The notes: a model not told the origin generated them from the letters alone. Numbered from the stretch's first letter, positions 26,397 to 35,833 are shown. The stretch is DNA of 64,000 nucleotides from an uncultured Flavobacterium sp. (GCF_946478785.1 NZ_CAMLDD010000030.1:1-64000), one strand, 5' to 3'. A program made the numbers and translations.

Positions 26397-27752
26397 TTAG
26401 AAAATGTCACTATTGTGAAATACTTCTGCTAATTTGTTTATGAACTCCAAACGGACACTTCCGTCTTCATCAATTTTAGTCAGGTTGATTTCCTGTAAAG
26501 TATTAACCAATTCAGGATTCCAAGGTGTTTTTACTTTTACATAGTTTTCGGTAAAACCATGAATATAACCTTCTTTATTTTCATTTTCAAATAAAACTGT
26601 TCGGTTTGAACCTAATTGGCTTTCGTAAAAAGAGCGACGCTTTTTAACGGATAAGCCACGGAGCATTTTACTACGTTTTGCTCTTACATTAGCAGGAACA
26701 ACGCCTGGCATATCAGCAGCTTCTGTATTATCTCTTTCTGAATAGGTAAATACATGTAAATAAGATATGTCCATTTCATTCAGAAAATGGTAAGTCTCTA
26801 GAAAATGCTCATCTGTTTCACCAGGAAAACCAACTATAACATCAACTCCAATACAGGCATGCGGCATTACTTCGCGAATTTTGTTCACACGTTCTGTATA
26901 TACTTCACGCAAATAACGGCGTTTCATTAATTTTAAAATAGCATTGCTTCCGGATTGCAGCGGAATATGGAAATGGGGTACAAAAGTGCGGCTTTTAGAA
27001 ACGAATTCAATTGTTTCGTTTTTCAATAAATTAGGCTCGATCGATGAAATTCGTAAACGCTCGATTCCTTCCACTTTATCCAAAGCCTGAACTAAGTCTA
27101 AGAAAGTATGTTCATGTTTTTTATTTCCAAACTCCCCTTTCCCGTAATCACCAATATTCACTCCTGTCAAAACAATTTCTTTAATATTCTGAGCAGAGAT
27201 TTCTTTTGCATTTTCTAATACATTCTCCAAAGCATCACTTCTTGAAATTCCTCTCGCAAGCGGAATTGTACAATAGGTACATTTATAATCGCAGCCATCC
27301 TGTACTTTCAGGAAAGCACGGGTTCTGTCACCAATGGAATAACTTCCAACATAAAAATCGGCTTCTGCAATTTCGCATGAATGAACCTCACCCATGTCAT
27401 TTTTGCTCAAGTCATGAATATAATCGGTAATTTTAAATTTTTCAGTAGCTCCCAAAACTAAATCAACACCATCTACAGCTGCTAATTCCTCCGGTTTTAA
27501 TTGTGCATAGCAACCTACAGCGGCAACAAAAGCCTTATCATTAAGCTTCATTGCTTTTTTTACCACCTGTTTAAATTGTTTGTCAGCATTTTCAGTTACA
27601 GAACAGGTGTTGATAACATAAATATCTGCTATTTCTTCAAAATCAACCCTGTCAAAACCTTCATCATTAAAATTTCTGGCGATTGTAGATGTCTCTGAAA
27701 AGTTCAGTTTGCACCCAAGCGTATAAAAAGCAACTTTTTTTCTATTTTCCAT
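26397..27752 (-). CDS. mtaB: tRNA t6A37 methylthiotransferase MtaB
   Basis: Radical-SAM enzyme that converts t6A37 to ms2t6A37 in tRNA. The 451 residues show the UPF0004 domain with its three cluster cysteines (Cys14, Cys50, Cys81), the radical-SAM CxxxCxxC at Cys154/158/161 (GCDYKCTYC), and a C-terminal TRAM domain. The TLGCKLNFSET start is diagnostic of MtaB rather than MiaB or RimO. It is transcribed alone; 460 bp without genes precede it. Length is normal. Confidence 0.95.
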   Translation of the reverse strand: MENRKKVAFYTLGCKLNFSETSTIARNFNDEGFDRVDFEEIADIYVINTCSVTENADKQFKQVVKKAMKLNDKAFVAAVGCYAQLKPEELAAVDGVDLVLGATEKFKITDYIHDLSKNDMGEVHSCEIAEADFYVGSYSIGDRTRAFLKVQDGCDYKCTYCTIPLARGISRSDALENVLENAKEISAQNIKEIVLTGVNIGDYGKGEFGNKKHEHTFLDLVQALDKVEGIERLRISSIEPNLLKNETIEFVSKSRTFVPHFHIPLQSGSNAILKLMKRRYLREVYTERVNKIREVMPHACIGVDVIVGFPGETDEHFLETYHFLNEMDISYLHVFTYSERDNTEAADMPGVVPANVRAKRSKMLRGLSVKKRRSFYESQLGSNRTVLFENENKEGYIHGFTENYVKVKTPWNPELVNTLQEINLTKIDEDGSVRLEFINKLAEVFHNSDIF

Positions 27753-28213
27753 AGGAATACACTACATTTTAAGTAGTAAGATATTATATTTACATCTTCA
27801 ATTGAAGGGTTTGCAAATTTACACACAAATTTCTTTAAAATAAAATCAATAATGCATTATAAATCAATATCTTGAACCATAAGTATATTTATTTTTGCTT
27901 AAATAAAGCAAACTGATTACATGAAAAGGTAAAAAAGTCGTTTTTTTTTAATCAAGTTGTTTTTTAAAAAATGACAGAAAAAATCGACAAAAAGCAAATA
28001 AATCCGACTAAATGCATGAAATAAGTTATAAAATTACATTTTCCTTTGCTGTCATTAATATTAAACTTAAATTCACGCATCGAATTTGATAAAAAATTAA
28101 GTCTGCATATAAGATTATTCGATTTACAGCGTTTTAAAACTTTCACAATATTGATAAAATGGGAAAGCCGAAAACCAATTCAGAGTAGGCAAATTTTAAA
28201 ATTTAAAAAACAT
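27753..28213. other. Gene-free AT-rich region, mtaB to secreted protein gene
   Basis: About 460 bp between divergent genes. An open frame begins at 28046 but continues into the following gene and lacks protein-like composition before its signal peptide. A TATTTTTG -7-like sequence lies near 27887. I see no RNA gene or strong hairpin. The length leaves room for a small RNA, but nothing in the sequence supports one. Confidence 0.4.
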
Positions 28214-28738
28214 ATGAAAGCATTTTTCCCCACGATCTGCTTAATTTTCTTAACAACTTTTAGTACGCAGGCACAAACAAATGCTCCTGCCGCAAATGCA
28301 AATCCGTTTCCAACAATCAGTACATTAACAAGCTGGGCAAGTTATAACTCACAACAACAGTTTGATATCGCCATACGTGCAGTTGGATTTAAATTTGAAG
28401 TTAAGGAACCTGGAGAAGGATCTACAGCTTATACGTACATTAGAAAAGTAGTCGTTAATGATGTAAATTACACTGACAGAATTGTATACAGAATTACAAA
28501 TAACAACTCTGCAAGTATTATTTCTTTAGTTACTGCTTCTACAGATTTGGTAAGTTTATACACTCCTCAATTGGCTAGTTTTAAAAACAATAACTGTAAA
28601 ACTGAAATGTCTAAAGACAAAAACACAACTTGCAGCTGTTACGAAAGCGCAAATTTTGCAATTGATCTTTGTGATGAGCGTGTAAAATTGACAATGGGTG
28701 ACGGAAATAAATATTTTGTTTCTGTAGCCAAAAAATAA
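28214..28738 (+). CDS. Secreted hypothetical protein
   Basis: Exported protein of 174 residues. ATG at 28214 gives a signal peptide (KAFFPTICLIFLTTFSTQAQ) with cleavage after QAQ; the longer frame from 28046 has none and is rejected. The mature part has a Cys-containing segment (NNCKTEMSKDKNTTCSCYES) with four cysteines that may form disulfides, plus a strand-rich core around KFEVKEPGEG. I recognise no family. It ends at a bidirectional terminator shared with the GNAT gene. Confidence 0.6.
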   Translation: MKAFFPTICLIFLTTFSTQAQTNAPAANANPFPTISTLTSWASYNSQQQFDIAIRAVGFKFEVKEPGEGSTAYTYIRKVVVNDVNYTDRIVYRITNNNSASIISLVTASTDLVSLYTPQLASFKNNNCKTEMSKDKNTTCSCYESANFAIDLCDERVKLTMGDGNKYFVSVAKK

Positions 28739-28774
28739 TGGATACAATTCTAAAAATATAAGCTTATAAGCTTA

Positions 28775-28812
28775 AAAACCTCAAAAATTTAATATTAAAT
28801 TTTTGGGGTTTT
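28775..28812. terminator. Bidirectional terminator
   Basis: AAAACCTCAAAAATTT (28775-28790) pairs with 28797-28812 with one G-T wobble and a 6-nt loop; T-runs follow on both strands. It overlaps the last codons of the GNAT gene. Confidence 0.8.
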
Positions 28813-29322
28813 TATTTCATACCAAACTTCTGTTTCTCCTTCATATTCAAATGAATTGATATATATTAAACCGAGTTTTTCTAAAATCTTTCTTGAATTT
28901 TCATTTCCTTCATCGGCGTAAGCATATACTGCTTCCACTTTCATAGTGTTGAAAGCATAATCTATAAAAGCTTTTCCTGCTTCGGTAGCATATCCTTTTC
29001 CCCAATGCTCTTCAATAAAACGATAGCCAATTTCATAGAAATTTTTATGATTATTGATTTCATTTGTAATGAATTTTATTCCGGACCAGCCTAAAAATTC
29101 ATTCGTTTCTTTGAGGATTACAGCCCAACGGCCAATTCCGAAATCAGCGTATTGCTGTTGAATATTCTTAATTTGATGAATACTTTCATCAATTTGTTTT
29201 ACAGGTTTATTTCCTATAAATAAATGTACGTTCGGATTCGAATCCAATTTAAACATTCCTTCTGCATCAGAAAGCTCCAGTTCTCTCAAAAGCAGACGTT
29301 CCGTTTCAATTGATTTCTTCAT
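28795..29322 (-). CDS. GNAT family N-acetyltransferase (RimJ/RimL-like)
   Basis: Acetyl-CoA-dependent N-acetyltransferase of 175 residues of the Acetyltransf_3 type. It starts IETERLLLRELELSDAEGMF, has the acetyl-CoA loop EEHWGKGYATEAGKAF and the late motif VEAVYAYADEGNENSRKILEKLG. The first ATG is at 29322; it overlaps the upstream HAD gene by 17 bp, implying a common transcript. The acceptor could be a protein N-terminus or a small amine; sequence does not decide. Confidence 0.85.
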   Translation of the reverse strand: MKKSIETERLLLRELELSDAEGMFKLDSNPNVHLFIGNKPVKQIDESIHQIKNIQQQYADFGIGRWAVILKETNEFLGWSGIKFITNEINNHKNFYEIGYRFIEEHWGKGYATEAGKAFIDYAFNTMKVEAVYAYADEGNENSRKILEKLGLIYINSFEYEGETEVWYEIKTPKI

Positions 29323-30133
29323 AAACAAAATTATTTAAGATGTAACGCTGCACAACTTCAGCAACACCATCATCGTTATTTGATGCTACAATTACATTTG
29401 CCCGGTCACGCAATTCTGGCGTTACATTATCAACCCAAACTCCTAAACCGGCATATTCTATCATTGTAAGATCATTTCCTGCATTTCCAACAGCAATAAT
29501 TTCACTTTGATGAATATTTAATTTCTCTGCTAAGATTTTGATGCTTGCTGCTTTGTCAATTCCGTATTGGGCTGCTTCTAAGAAAAAAGGCTTTGACATT
29601 GCAACACTCAAATGAGGCATTGCAGCTTTCAAATTCTGCTCTACTTCTTTTAAATACGAAGGCTCTTCCAGTAAAATACATTTCACAGCTGGTTTAGTAA
29701 CTGCAGCCTTAAAGTCGGAAACCTTATTATGCGGCAATCCGGTAATTTCTTTTTCAATTTCGATATACTCGGAATCTGTTTCGCTTATAATTTCTCCATC
29801 AAGATACGTGATAATATGCGTTTTAATTTTTACACTATAATCGTATAAATCATGAATTTGCTCCGGTGTCAAGCATTGCTCAAATAATATAAGATCATCT
29901 TTTACCGTACTTATTACAGCACCATTAAACGAAATAATATACGAATCGTTTAAATCTAACTCTAATTCTTTTGCATAAGCGGTCATGGCAGAAGTTGGCC
30001 GGCCAGAAGCCAAAACTACATAAACCCCTTTTGCCTGAGCTTCAAGAAGTACTCTTTTATTTAATTCCGAAATTTTATGATCGTCTGTCAACAAGGTATC
30101 ATCCATGTCGAGCACTAACATTTTATATTGCAT
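29306..30133 (-). CDS. Cof-type HAD-IIB sugar-phosphate phosphatase
   Basis: Cytoplasmic HAD hydrolase of 275 residues. Motif I is LVLDMDDTLL (nucleophile Asp9, general acid Asp11), motif II LASGRPTSAM, and motifs III/IV lie around AASIKILAEKL and VGNAGNDLTMIEYAG. The IIB cap in the middle and the GxGNDLxM ending place it with YidA/Cof phosphatases, which hydrolyse sugar phosphates or similar metabolites. A slight oddity is GNAGND where most members have GDxxND. It is followed by an overlapping GNAT gene and preceded by the DUF2007 gene. Confidence 0.88.
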   Translation of the reverse strand: MQYKMLVLDMDDTLLTDDHKISELNKRVLLEAQAKGVYVVLASGRPTSAMTAYAKELELDLNDSYIISFNGAVISTVKDDLILFEQCLTPEQIHDLYDYSVKIKTHIITYLDGEIISETDSEYIEIEKEITGLPHNKVSDFKAAVTKPAVKCILLEEPSYLKEVEQNLKAAMPHLSVAMSKPFFLEAAQYGIDKAASIKILAEKLNIHQSEIIAVGNAGNDLTMIEYAGLGVWVDNVTPELRDRANVIVASNNDDGVAEVVQRYILNNFVYEEIN

Positions 30134-30193
30134 ATTTTTAAAGTTTTTAGTAGCAGTCGCAGCTTTCAGTCATTACTGAGACTGAAAACTATT

Positions 30194-30412
30194 TTAGATG
30201 CTCATTCTAAAATCTTCAATAACCGGATTCGCCTTTGCAAAATCAGTTTCCTGAATAAATACCTCTACAGCCAAGTCAGTTTGGCCAAATCCCGCCAAAC
30301 GAGCAGATTGAATATTATCTTTTTTTACGGTTTCTACTCCCGCTTTTTCTAATCTTTCCTGCAAAGCAATGGCTAAAACTTCACTTCCTGAAAACACTTT
30401 CATTAATCCCAT
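30194..30412 (-). CDS. DUF2007 small signalling-type protein
   Basis: A 72-residue soluble protein matching the DUF2007 pattern: KVFSGSEVLAIALQERLEKAGVET at the start, then NIQSARLAGFG and VEVFIQETDFAKANPVIEDF. The fold is a ferredoxin-like domain related to PII-type proteins; no function is established. It lies 60 bp upstream of the Cof phosphatase gene and 22 bp downstream of an alpha/beta hydrolase gene on the same strand, so all may share a transcript. Confidence 0.8.
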   Translation of the reverse strand: MGLMKVFSGSEVLAIALQERLEKAGVETVKKDNIQSARLAGFGQTDLAVEVFIQETDFAKANPVIEDFRMSI

Positions 30413-30434
30413 AACATTGTATTTTTATAATTAT

Positions 30435-31244
30435 TTATTGTAATATTATTTTTAATTGATTCTGAAAATCATTGTTTTCATTCATACCAATATGTTCCTG
30501 TTTATTTAAAGGATAAAAATGTCCATTCGATTTTATTAAGTTACTTAATCTAACTGAATTTTCATAAGGAATTAATTGATCATCTTTTCCATGAAATATA
30601 TAAATTGGAACTTTAATTTTTGGCAGATATTCGTAAGTTTCTAATTGAAATTTCTTCATAAAATCAGGAAAAAACGGAACTCTGCTGCTTGATAATTCTG
30701 TAAAGCTATAATAAGGTGATTGAAGAATTAAAGCTTTAGGTTTCTTTTCAGAAGCCAAAATTGTGGCAAATCCTGAACCTATTGAATAACCTGTAACTAT
30801 GATTCTATTTTCAGAATATCTTTTAGTTAGTGTTTTATAAACTATGTCAATATCCTTATTTAACTGTTCTTCATTTTCAATCTCTCCTTCACTTTTCCCA
30901 AAACTTCGATAATCTAAAATAAAAATATCATATCCTAAATTAGTATATGTTTTTGCTATTTTACCCCAGCTTTCAAGGTTTCCGGCATTTCCGTGAAGAT
31001 AAAAAACAAGACCTTTAGAGTTTTTTGCTTTAAATAAAAGTCCATTTAAATTAACTCCATCAAATGATTTGATATTTAATTCTTCAAATTCACTCTGATA
31101 ATCAAACTGATATTCTTTTGGAAGTGAAGTACTTTGAAAAACTATTCTAACCTGATTGAAATATATGTAGGAAACAATAATCAAATAAATTACAACGAAA
31201 AAAACCAAAAGTACGATCGTTAAAAATTTAAGTGTTTTTATCAT
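30435..31244 (-). CDS. Membrane-anchored alpha/beta hydrolase
   Basis: Hydrolase of 269 residues with one N-terminal membrane helix (about 8-29) and a periplasmic or cytoplasm-facing alpha/beta domain. The oxyanion region FYLHGNAGN, the nucleophile Ser154 in GYSIGSG and the C-terminal KQEHIGM His are present, as is DYRSFGKSEG. This is the BEM46/ABHD13-like family, with unknown substrates. It is in line with the DEAD-like gene upstream and the DUF2007 gene downstream. Confidence 0.85.
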   Translation of the reverse strand: MIKTLKFLTIVLLVFFVVIYLIIVSYIYFNQVRIVFQSTSLPKEYQFDYQSEFEELNIKSFDGVNLNGLLFKAKNSKGLVFYLHGNAGNLESWGKIAKTYTNLGYDIFILDYRSFGKSEGEIENEEQLNKDIDIVYKTLTKRYSENRIIVTGYSIGSGFATILASEKKPKALILQSPYYSFTELSSSRVPFFPDFMKKFQLETYEYLPKIKVPIYIFHGKDDQLIPYENSVRLSNLIKSNGHFYPLNKQEHIGMNENNDFQNQLKIILQ

Positions 31245-31265
31245 TTCATAGACTTTCTAAAGGCT

Positions 31266-31931
31266 TTATTCCTCCTCCTCAATTCCATCCTCCTCTTCAT
31301 CCAACTCTTCTTCTCCTTCTTCATCCATATCAAAAAAGTAAGGTTCTAGTAGAAATTTATCAGCCAGAATTTCGATACGTTCTGTCAATATTTCAGCAAA
31401 AATAATGCGTTGTGTTTTGGCGATACTGTTAGAAATACGCATGATTTTAGTTTCATTACGCAATCTCAAAATAGGATCTGCATCATCTAAAATCAACATC
31501 TTTAAACGGTTTACATTATAACCAGCTGTTGTAAACATGTCGCTCAGCTTGTTTGGCGTACCAATTAAAACATCTATTCCGGTTGAAATATAATTTTTAT
31601 CATAATCCATATCGCCTTTGTCATGGACACCGTAAACTTCAAGATTGGTATATTTTCCATATTTCTCAAAAAGAGCTTCCATTGCCAATACTTTTTCCTT
31701 ATCCTCCACAATAATCAAAGCGCGTGGAGATTCTTCTGTATGCCCGGCCAGTTGCTGAATAACATTCAATACAATTGTTGTTGATTTTCCGGTTCCTTTT
31801 GGAGAAATAATCATACAATCCGCACCACTTTTTATGGTCGAAAAAGTTTCCATCTGCAATATATTAGCTTCTGTCAAACCGTTTTCAATTAAGGCGTCCT
31901 GTAACTTCTCGTTTATTTTTTTTAGTTTCAT
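31266..31931 (-). CDS. DEAD-box helicase-like protein, N-terminal domain only
   Basis: Protein of 221 residues that ends after the first RecA-like domain. Walker A is PKGTGKST (44-51), the Ib position reads GTPNK, and the DEAD box is DDAD (149-152). Motif III SAT is replaced by AEI. The second helicase domain is missing and an acidic tail (about 202-221, almost all Glu/Asp) takes its place. It could still bind ATP but should not unwind RNA. The clean stop and distinct tail argue against simple truncation. It lies 45 bp downstream of the NtrC-like gene. Confidence 0.75.
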   Translation of the reverse strand: MKLKKINEKLQDALIENGLTEANILQMETFSTIKSGADCMIISPKGTGKSTTIVLNVIQQLAGHTEESPRALIIVEDKEKVLAMEALFEKYGKYTNLEVYGVHDKGDMDYDKNYISTGIDVLIGTPNKLSDMFTTAGYNVNRLKMLILDDADPILRLRNETKIMRISNSIAKTQRIIFAEILTERIEILADKFLLEPYFFDMDEEGEEELDEEEDGIEEEE

Positions 31932-31976
31932 ATTCTAATTTAGATTTATGATTTTGGAATTTAGATTCCAAAATCA

Positions 31977-33140
31977 TTACTTGCTGGCAAACATTTTTAC
32001 ATCAGTTTCAGAAATTTCTGTCCCTCCCAAAATGATTAATCTTTCGACTACATTCCGAAGTTCACGGATGTTTCCTGTCCAATCGTATTCCTGCAATAAT
32101 TTTATGGCTGGTTGCGAAAATACCTTCACCACATTTCCCTGTTCTGAAGCTATTTTCTCTGCAAAGTGTCTTATCAAAGCCGGAATATCATCACGTCTTT
32201 CATTCAATGGCGGAACTTTAATTAAAATCACAGCCAAACGATGGTATAAGTCTTCACGGAAACGGCCTTCGGCAATTTCTGTTTTTAAATCTTTATTCGT
32301 TGCCGCCACTACGCGAACATCAACTTTTATATCTTTTTCTGCACCGACTCTCGTGATCATACTTTCCTGCAAAGCACGTAAGACTTTGGCTTGCGCCGAA
32401 AGGCTCATATCTCCAATTTCATCTAAGAAAATAGTCCCTTTATCTGCTGCTTCAAATTTTCCGGCACGATCTTTCACTGCCGATGTAAAAGCACCTTTTA
32501 CATGTCCGAATAATTCGCTTTCAATCAATTCGCTGGGAATAGCAGCGCAGTTCACTTCAATTAAAGGGAAATTGGCACGCTCGCTTTTTTCGTGCAATTG
32601 GTGCGCTACTAATTCTTTTCCTGTTCCGTTTGGTCCTGTAATTAAAACTCTGGCTTCTGTTTGTGCCACTTTATCAATCATTAATTTAATATGACTGATG
32701 GCATCGCTCTCGCCAACCATTTCGTAATTTTTACTGACTTTTTTCTTCAGGATTTTATTCTCAACTACAAGCTGTTTTTTATCCAAAGCATTACGAACAG
32801 TATTCAATAAACGATTCAAATCTGGTGGCTTTGAGATATAATCAAAAGCTCCCAAACGCATGGTATGAATCGCTGTTTCCATATCACCATGCCCGGAAAT
32901 CATGACCATAGGAATTTCGGGTTTGATTTTTTTTACTTCTTCCAAAACCTCAACACCGTCCATTTTTGGCATTTTGATATCGCACAAAACCAAATCGTAA
33001 TCGTTGTTTTTTATTTTTTCAAGTCCTGCAACACCATCTTCCGCTTCATCAACCTGATATGCATCATTTTCTTCTGATAAAATCTTTACCAAAACGCGCC
33101 TGATCGCTGCTTCGTCTTCTATAATTAGTATTTTACTCAT
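31977..33140 (-). CDS. NtrC-family sigma-54 response regulator lacking a DNA-binding domain
   Basis: Response regulator of 387 residues. The receiver (1-115) has phospho-acceptor Asp54 and Lys104. The AAA+ domain (about 142-380) has Walker A GPNGTGKE (169-176), the sigma-54 contact loop GAFTSA (216-221, versus GAFTGA) and Walker B FLDEIGD (238-244). The protein stops right after the AAA+ arginine-finger/sensor region (NIRELRNVVERL ... MFASK), so the usual Fis-type HTH is missing. ATG at 33140 is used. No histidine kinase gene is adjacent. Confidence 0.88.
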   Translation of the reverse strand: MSKILIIEDEAAIRRVLVKILSEENDAYQVDEAEDGVAGLEKIKNNDYDLVLCDIKMPKMDGVEVLEEVKKIKPEIPMVMISGHGDMETAIHTMRLGAFDYISKPPDLNRLLNTVRNALDKKQLVVENKILKKKVSKNYEMVGESDAISHIKLMIDKVAQTEARVLITGPNGTGKELVAHQLHEKSERANFPLIEVNCAAIPSELIESELFGHVKGAFTSAVKDRAGKFEAADKGTIFLDEIGDMSLSAQAKVLRALQESMITRVGAEKDIKVDVRVVAATNKDLKTEIAEGRFREDLYHRLAVILIKVPPLNERRDDIPALIRHFAEKIASEQGNVVKVFSQPAIKLLQEYDWTGNIRELRNVVERLIILGGTEISETDVKMFASK

Positions 33141-33160
33141 TTTTTTGAGATTCAAAGTTG

Positions 33161-33327
33161 CAAAGGTTCAGAGGTACAAAGTTTAAAACCTTTGTCACTA
33201 TATACTTTTGAAACTACATTATTTTATAATTTATACTCTTTGTAAAATTCCTAAACTACTTTGTTCTGAAGTACAAAAGTTAGTATAGTCAAAAAAACCT
33301 TTGTCCCTTTGCAACTCTGAACCTTTG
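33161..33327. repeat. Intergenic inverted repeat with CAAAGG / CCTTTG blocks
   Basis: CAAAGGTTCAGAG (33161-33173) is complementary to 33315-33327. Between them CCTTTGTCACTATA-like blocks recur (33188 and 33301-33335). This mosaic of short repeats fills the whole gap between the regulator and the permease gene and holds no coding region. Confidence 0.6.
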
Positions 33328-33339
33328 TGACTATAGAAA

Positions 33340-34656
33340 TTAATATTTAAGCCATCTATACAATTCCTTCCAGGTTGGTTTTTTGCCGTACATTAGAATA
33401 CCAACACGGTAAATTTTTGCGGCAAACCAGACTACAAGGAAAAAGGTAGCAAACAATAATGATACCGAAATTGCGATTTGCCACCAAGGCACACCAAACG
33501 GAATACGCATTAACATAACTATTGGCGATGTTAGCGGAATCATTGAAAATACTACTGCAACTGTTCCGTGTGGGTCATTTACAACCGTAAAAAATCCTAT
33601 ATAAACGCTTAATATAAGTGGCATAATAATAGGTAAAAGGAATTGTTGAGAATCAGTTTGATTGTCAACTGCGGCTCCAATTGCTGCATAGAATGAGCTA
33701 TATAGAAAATATCCTCCTATAAAATAAACTATAAAGCCGATAATGATACTGGCAATTGGTAAATTCCATAATTCGCTAATATACATTTGTGCTGATCCTG
33801 AAAATTCCTGTTGCGCTGAATGCATCAATTCAGGAGAAATTCTGGCAGTTGGCCCAACATTCACCCCAAAAAATGCAGAAGCAGCAAACATTAATCCCAA
33901 ACCAATTATCGCCCAGATTGTAAACTGCAATAATCCTGCAAGCGAAGTTCCTACAATTTTTCCAATCATCAATTGGAATGGTTTTACCGACGAAATAATA
34001 ATTTCAATAATTCGATTTGTTTTTTCTTCGATCACGCTTCGCATTACCATATTTCCATAAATGATAATAAACATCATGATTAAATAACCAAAAGCACCGC
34101 CAATTCCGATTTTAATTTCATTTAATCCTTTTAAACTTTCTTCTCCTGAGGCTTTTATCAAATGAATATTCACATCTGACTGCGCTTTTTGAATCGCTAC
34201 AGTATCCAGTTTTGCTTTCTCCAGATTGAGCTTTGTTATTTTTCTTCCGATGATATACTGCGTACTCTCAATGAAAGAAATACTCGGACTATTATTAGAG
34301 ATAAACTCTACTTTGGTTTCTAAATCTTTTAAATTGCTCGTTTTTGGAATAACAATTAAACCACTGAAATTTTCTTTGGAGATACTATCTTTCAAGGATT
34401 TTGTATCAATTTCAGATAAATTAAGATATTTAAATTCACCCTCTTTTCTGTTTTCCTTCAAAAAGTCATTTACAAACAAACCTGTTTCGTCATGAAGTGC
34501 AATTCGTTTAGTTTCTGCTTTCATTGAACTCAAATAGCCAATAAATCCAGCAATTGCCACAAACAGCAACGGACTCAAAAAAGTCATGACAACAAAAGAC
34601 TTATTGCGGACTTTTGCAATGAACTCTCTTTTTATAATCAGCGAAATGATGCTCAT
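33340..34656 (-). CDS. ABC transporter permease, NatB / ABC-2 type
   Basis: Membrane component of an ABC exporter, 438 residues. It begins ISLIIKREFIAKVRNKSF with one helix near 22-44, then a periplasmic domain of about 130 residues. Five or six helices follow in the second half (YLIMMFIIIYGNMVMRS, GLLQFTIWAIIGLGL, IIGFIVYFIGGYF, IIMPLILSVYIGFF). This is the layout of NatB-like ABC2_membrane_3 permeases that export Na+ or unknown toxins. The ATPase gene lies 82 bp upstream on the same strand. Confidence 0.85.
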   Translation of the reverse strand: MSIISLIIKREFIAKVRNKSFVVMTFLSPLLFVAIAGFIGYLSSMKAETKRIALHDETGLFVNDFLKENRKEGEFKYLNLSEIDTKSLKDSISKENFSGLIVIPKTSNLKDLETKVEFISNNSPSISFIESTQYIIGRKITKLNLEKAKLDTVAIQKAQSDVNIHLIKASGEESLKGLNEIKIGIGGAFGYLIMMFIIIYGNMVMRSVIEEKTNRIIEIIISSVKPFQLMIGKIVGTSLAGLLQFTIWAIIGLGLMFAASAFFGVNVGPTARISPELMHSAQQEFSGSAQMYISELWNLPIASIIIGFIVYFIGGYFLYSSFYAAIGAAVDNQTDSQQFLLPIIMPLILSVYIGFFTVVNDPHGTVAVVFSMIPLTSPIVMLMRIPFGVPWWQIAISVSLLFATFFLVVWFAAKIYRVGILMYGKKPTWKELYRWLKY

Positions 34657-34738
34657 TTTTAATTTTAGATTTTAGATTGTTGATTGTTGATTTTAGGTTG
34701 TCGATTCAGATTTTAGTTCTTCACTCTAATATCTAAAT

Positions 34739-35668
34739 CTAAACTTTATTTTCAGTTACCGTTTGAATAAAAATATCGTTGACACTTGGTATCTTTTCTA
34801 CAAAGTGCGTTACCTGACCTCTTTGTGTTAAAAGATGCAATAACTCGTTTGAAGATGCATTTCCAATTTGTATGTTTAATTTCAAATCATCGCTCAGAGA
34901 TTTAAAATGAGCCGGGGAAACGTTAAACTTCTGCGTAATATCGTACATCAAACCTTCAACGTTATTGGTCAGGATTCCAACTTCAAAGCTATTGGTTCTG
35001 AACTGACGTTTTACATCGCTTAATTTTCCTTCAATTAATTTATTCGATTTATGAATTAAAGCAATATGGTCACAAAGTTCCTCAACGCTTTCCATTCGAT
35101 GTGTTGAGAATATAATGGTTGCCCCTTGTTCCCTCAATTCTAAAATTTCATCTTTTATCACATTTGCATTTACAGGGTCAAAACCAGAGAAAGGTTCATC
35201 AAAAATTAGCAGCTTCGGTTTATGCAGCACACAAACTACAAACTGAATTTTTTGCGCCATTCCTTTAGAAAGTTCCTGTATTTTTTTGTTCCACCAGCCC
35301 TGTATCCCCAAACGGTCGAACCAATATTCCAATTGCACTTTTGCCTCAGCTTTAGAAAGTCCTTTCATTTGCGCCAGGTACAAACATTGTTCACCCACTT
35401 TCATAGAAGTATACAAACCTCTTTCCTCAGGCAAATAACCGATAGTCTGGACATGTTTGGGCTGCAATTTTTCTCCATCCAGAATAATTTCACCACTATC
35501 TGGCAAAGTAATTTGATTGATGATCCGGATAAGGGAAGTTTTTCCGGCTCCATTCGGACCTAATAATCCGTAAATACTGCCTTTTGGCACATTTAATGAA
35601 ACTTCGTTAAGCGCTACATAATCACCGTATTGTTTTACGACTTTATGTACTTCGAGTAAGTTGCTCAT
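34739..35668 (-). CDS. ABC transporter ATP-binding protein, NatA-like
   Basis: ATPase of 309 residues with Walker A GPNGAGKT (37-44), signature LSKGM (133-137) and Walker B LLIFDEPFSGFD (153-164), followed by FSTHRMESVEELCDH. The C-terminal domain of about 100 residues (DUF4162-like) is typical of NatA proteins. ATG at 35668 is chosen; the frame extends to 35704 without a plausible upstream codon. It pairs with the NatB-like permease directly downstream. The substrate is not inferable. Confidence 0.88.
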   Translation of the reverse strand: MSNLLEVHKVVKQYGDYVALNEVSLNVPKGSIYGLLGPNGAGKTSLIRIINQITLPDSGEIILDGEKLQPKHVQTIGYLPEERGLYTSMKVGEQCLYLAQMKGLSKAEAKVQLEYWFDRLGIQGWWNKKIQELSKGMAQKIQFVVCVLHKPKLLIFDEPFSGFDPVNANVIKDEILELREQGATIIFSTHRMESVEELCDHIALIHKSNKLIEGKLSDVKRQFRTNSFEVGILTNNVEGLMYDITQKFNVSPAHFKSLSDDLKLNIQIGNASSNELLHLLTQRGQVTHFVEKIPSVNDIFIQTVTENKV

Positions 35669-35833
35669 GCGATTTTTTAGATTTTCTGCGGTCAATTTGA
35701 CCATTGTAGCTTTACGCCTGTAAAAGTAAATAATTCATAGCGAATCTAAGTACTAATACGCAAAAAACCCATCCTAAATTTGTAGTAGAATGGGTTTTTA
35801 TATCTATTTAAACATTTCTAAAAAAAGTTCTGC

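Noticed and set aside
28046..28213. N-terminal extension of the secreted protein at 28214
   Set aside because: The extension is low in protein-like character and would hide a clear signal peptide starting at 28214.
34657..34738. Regulatory array between the ABC genes
   Set aside because: The GATTTTAG-type words are degenerate and resemble low-complexity drift rather than operator sites.
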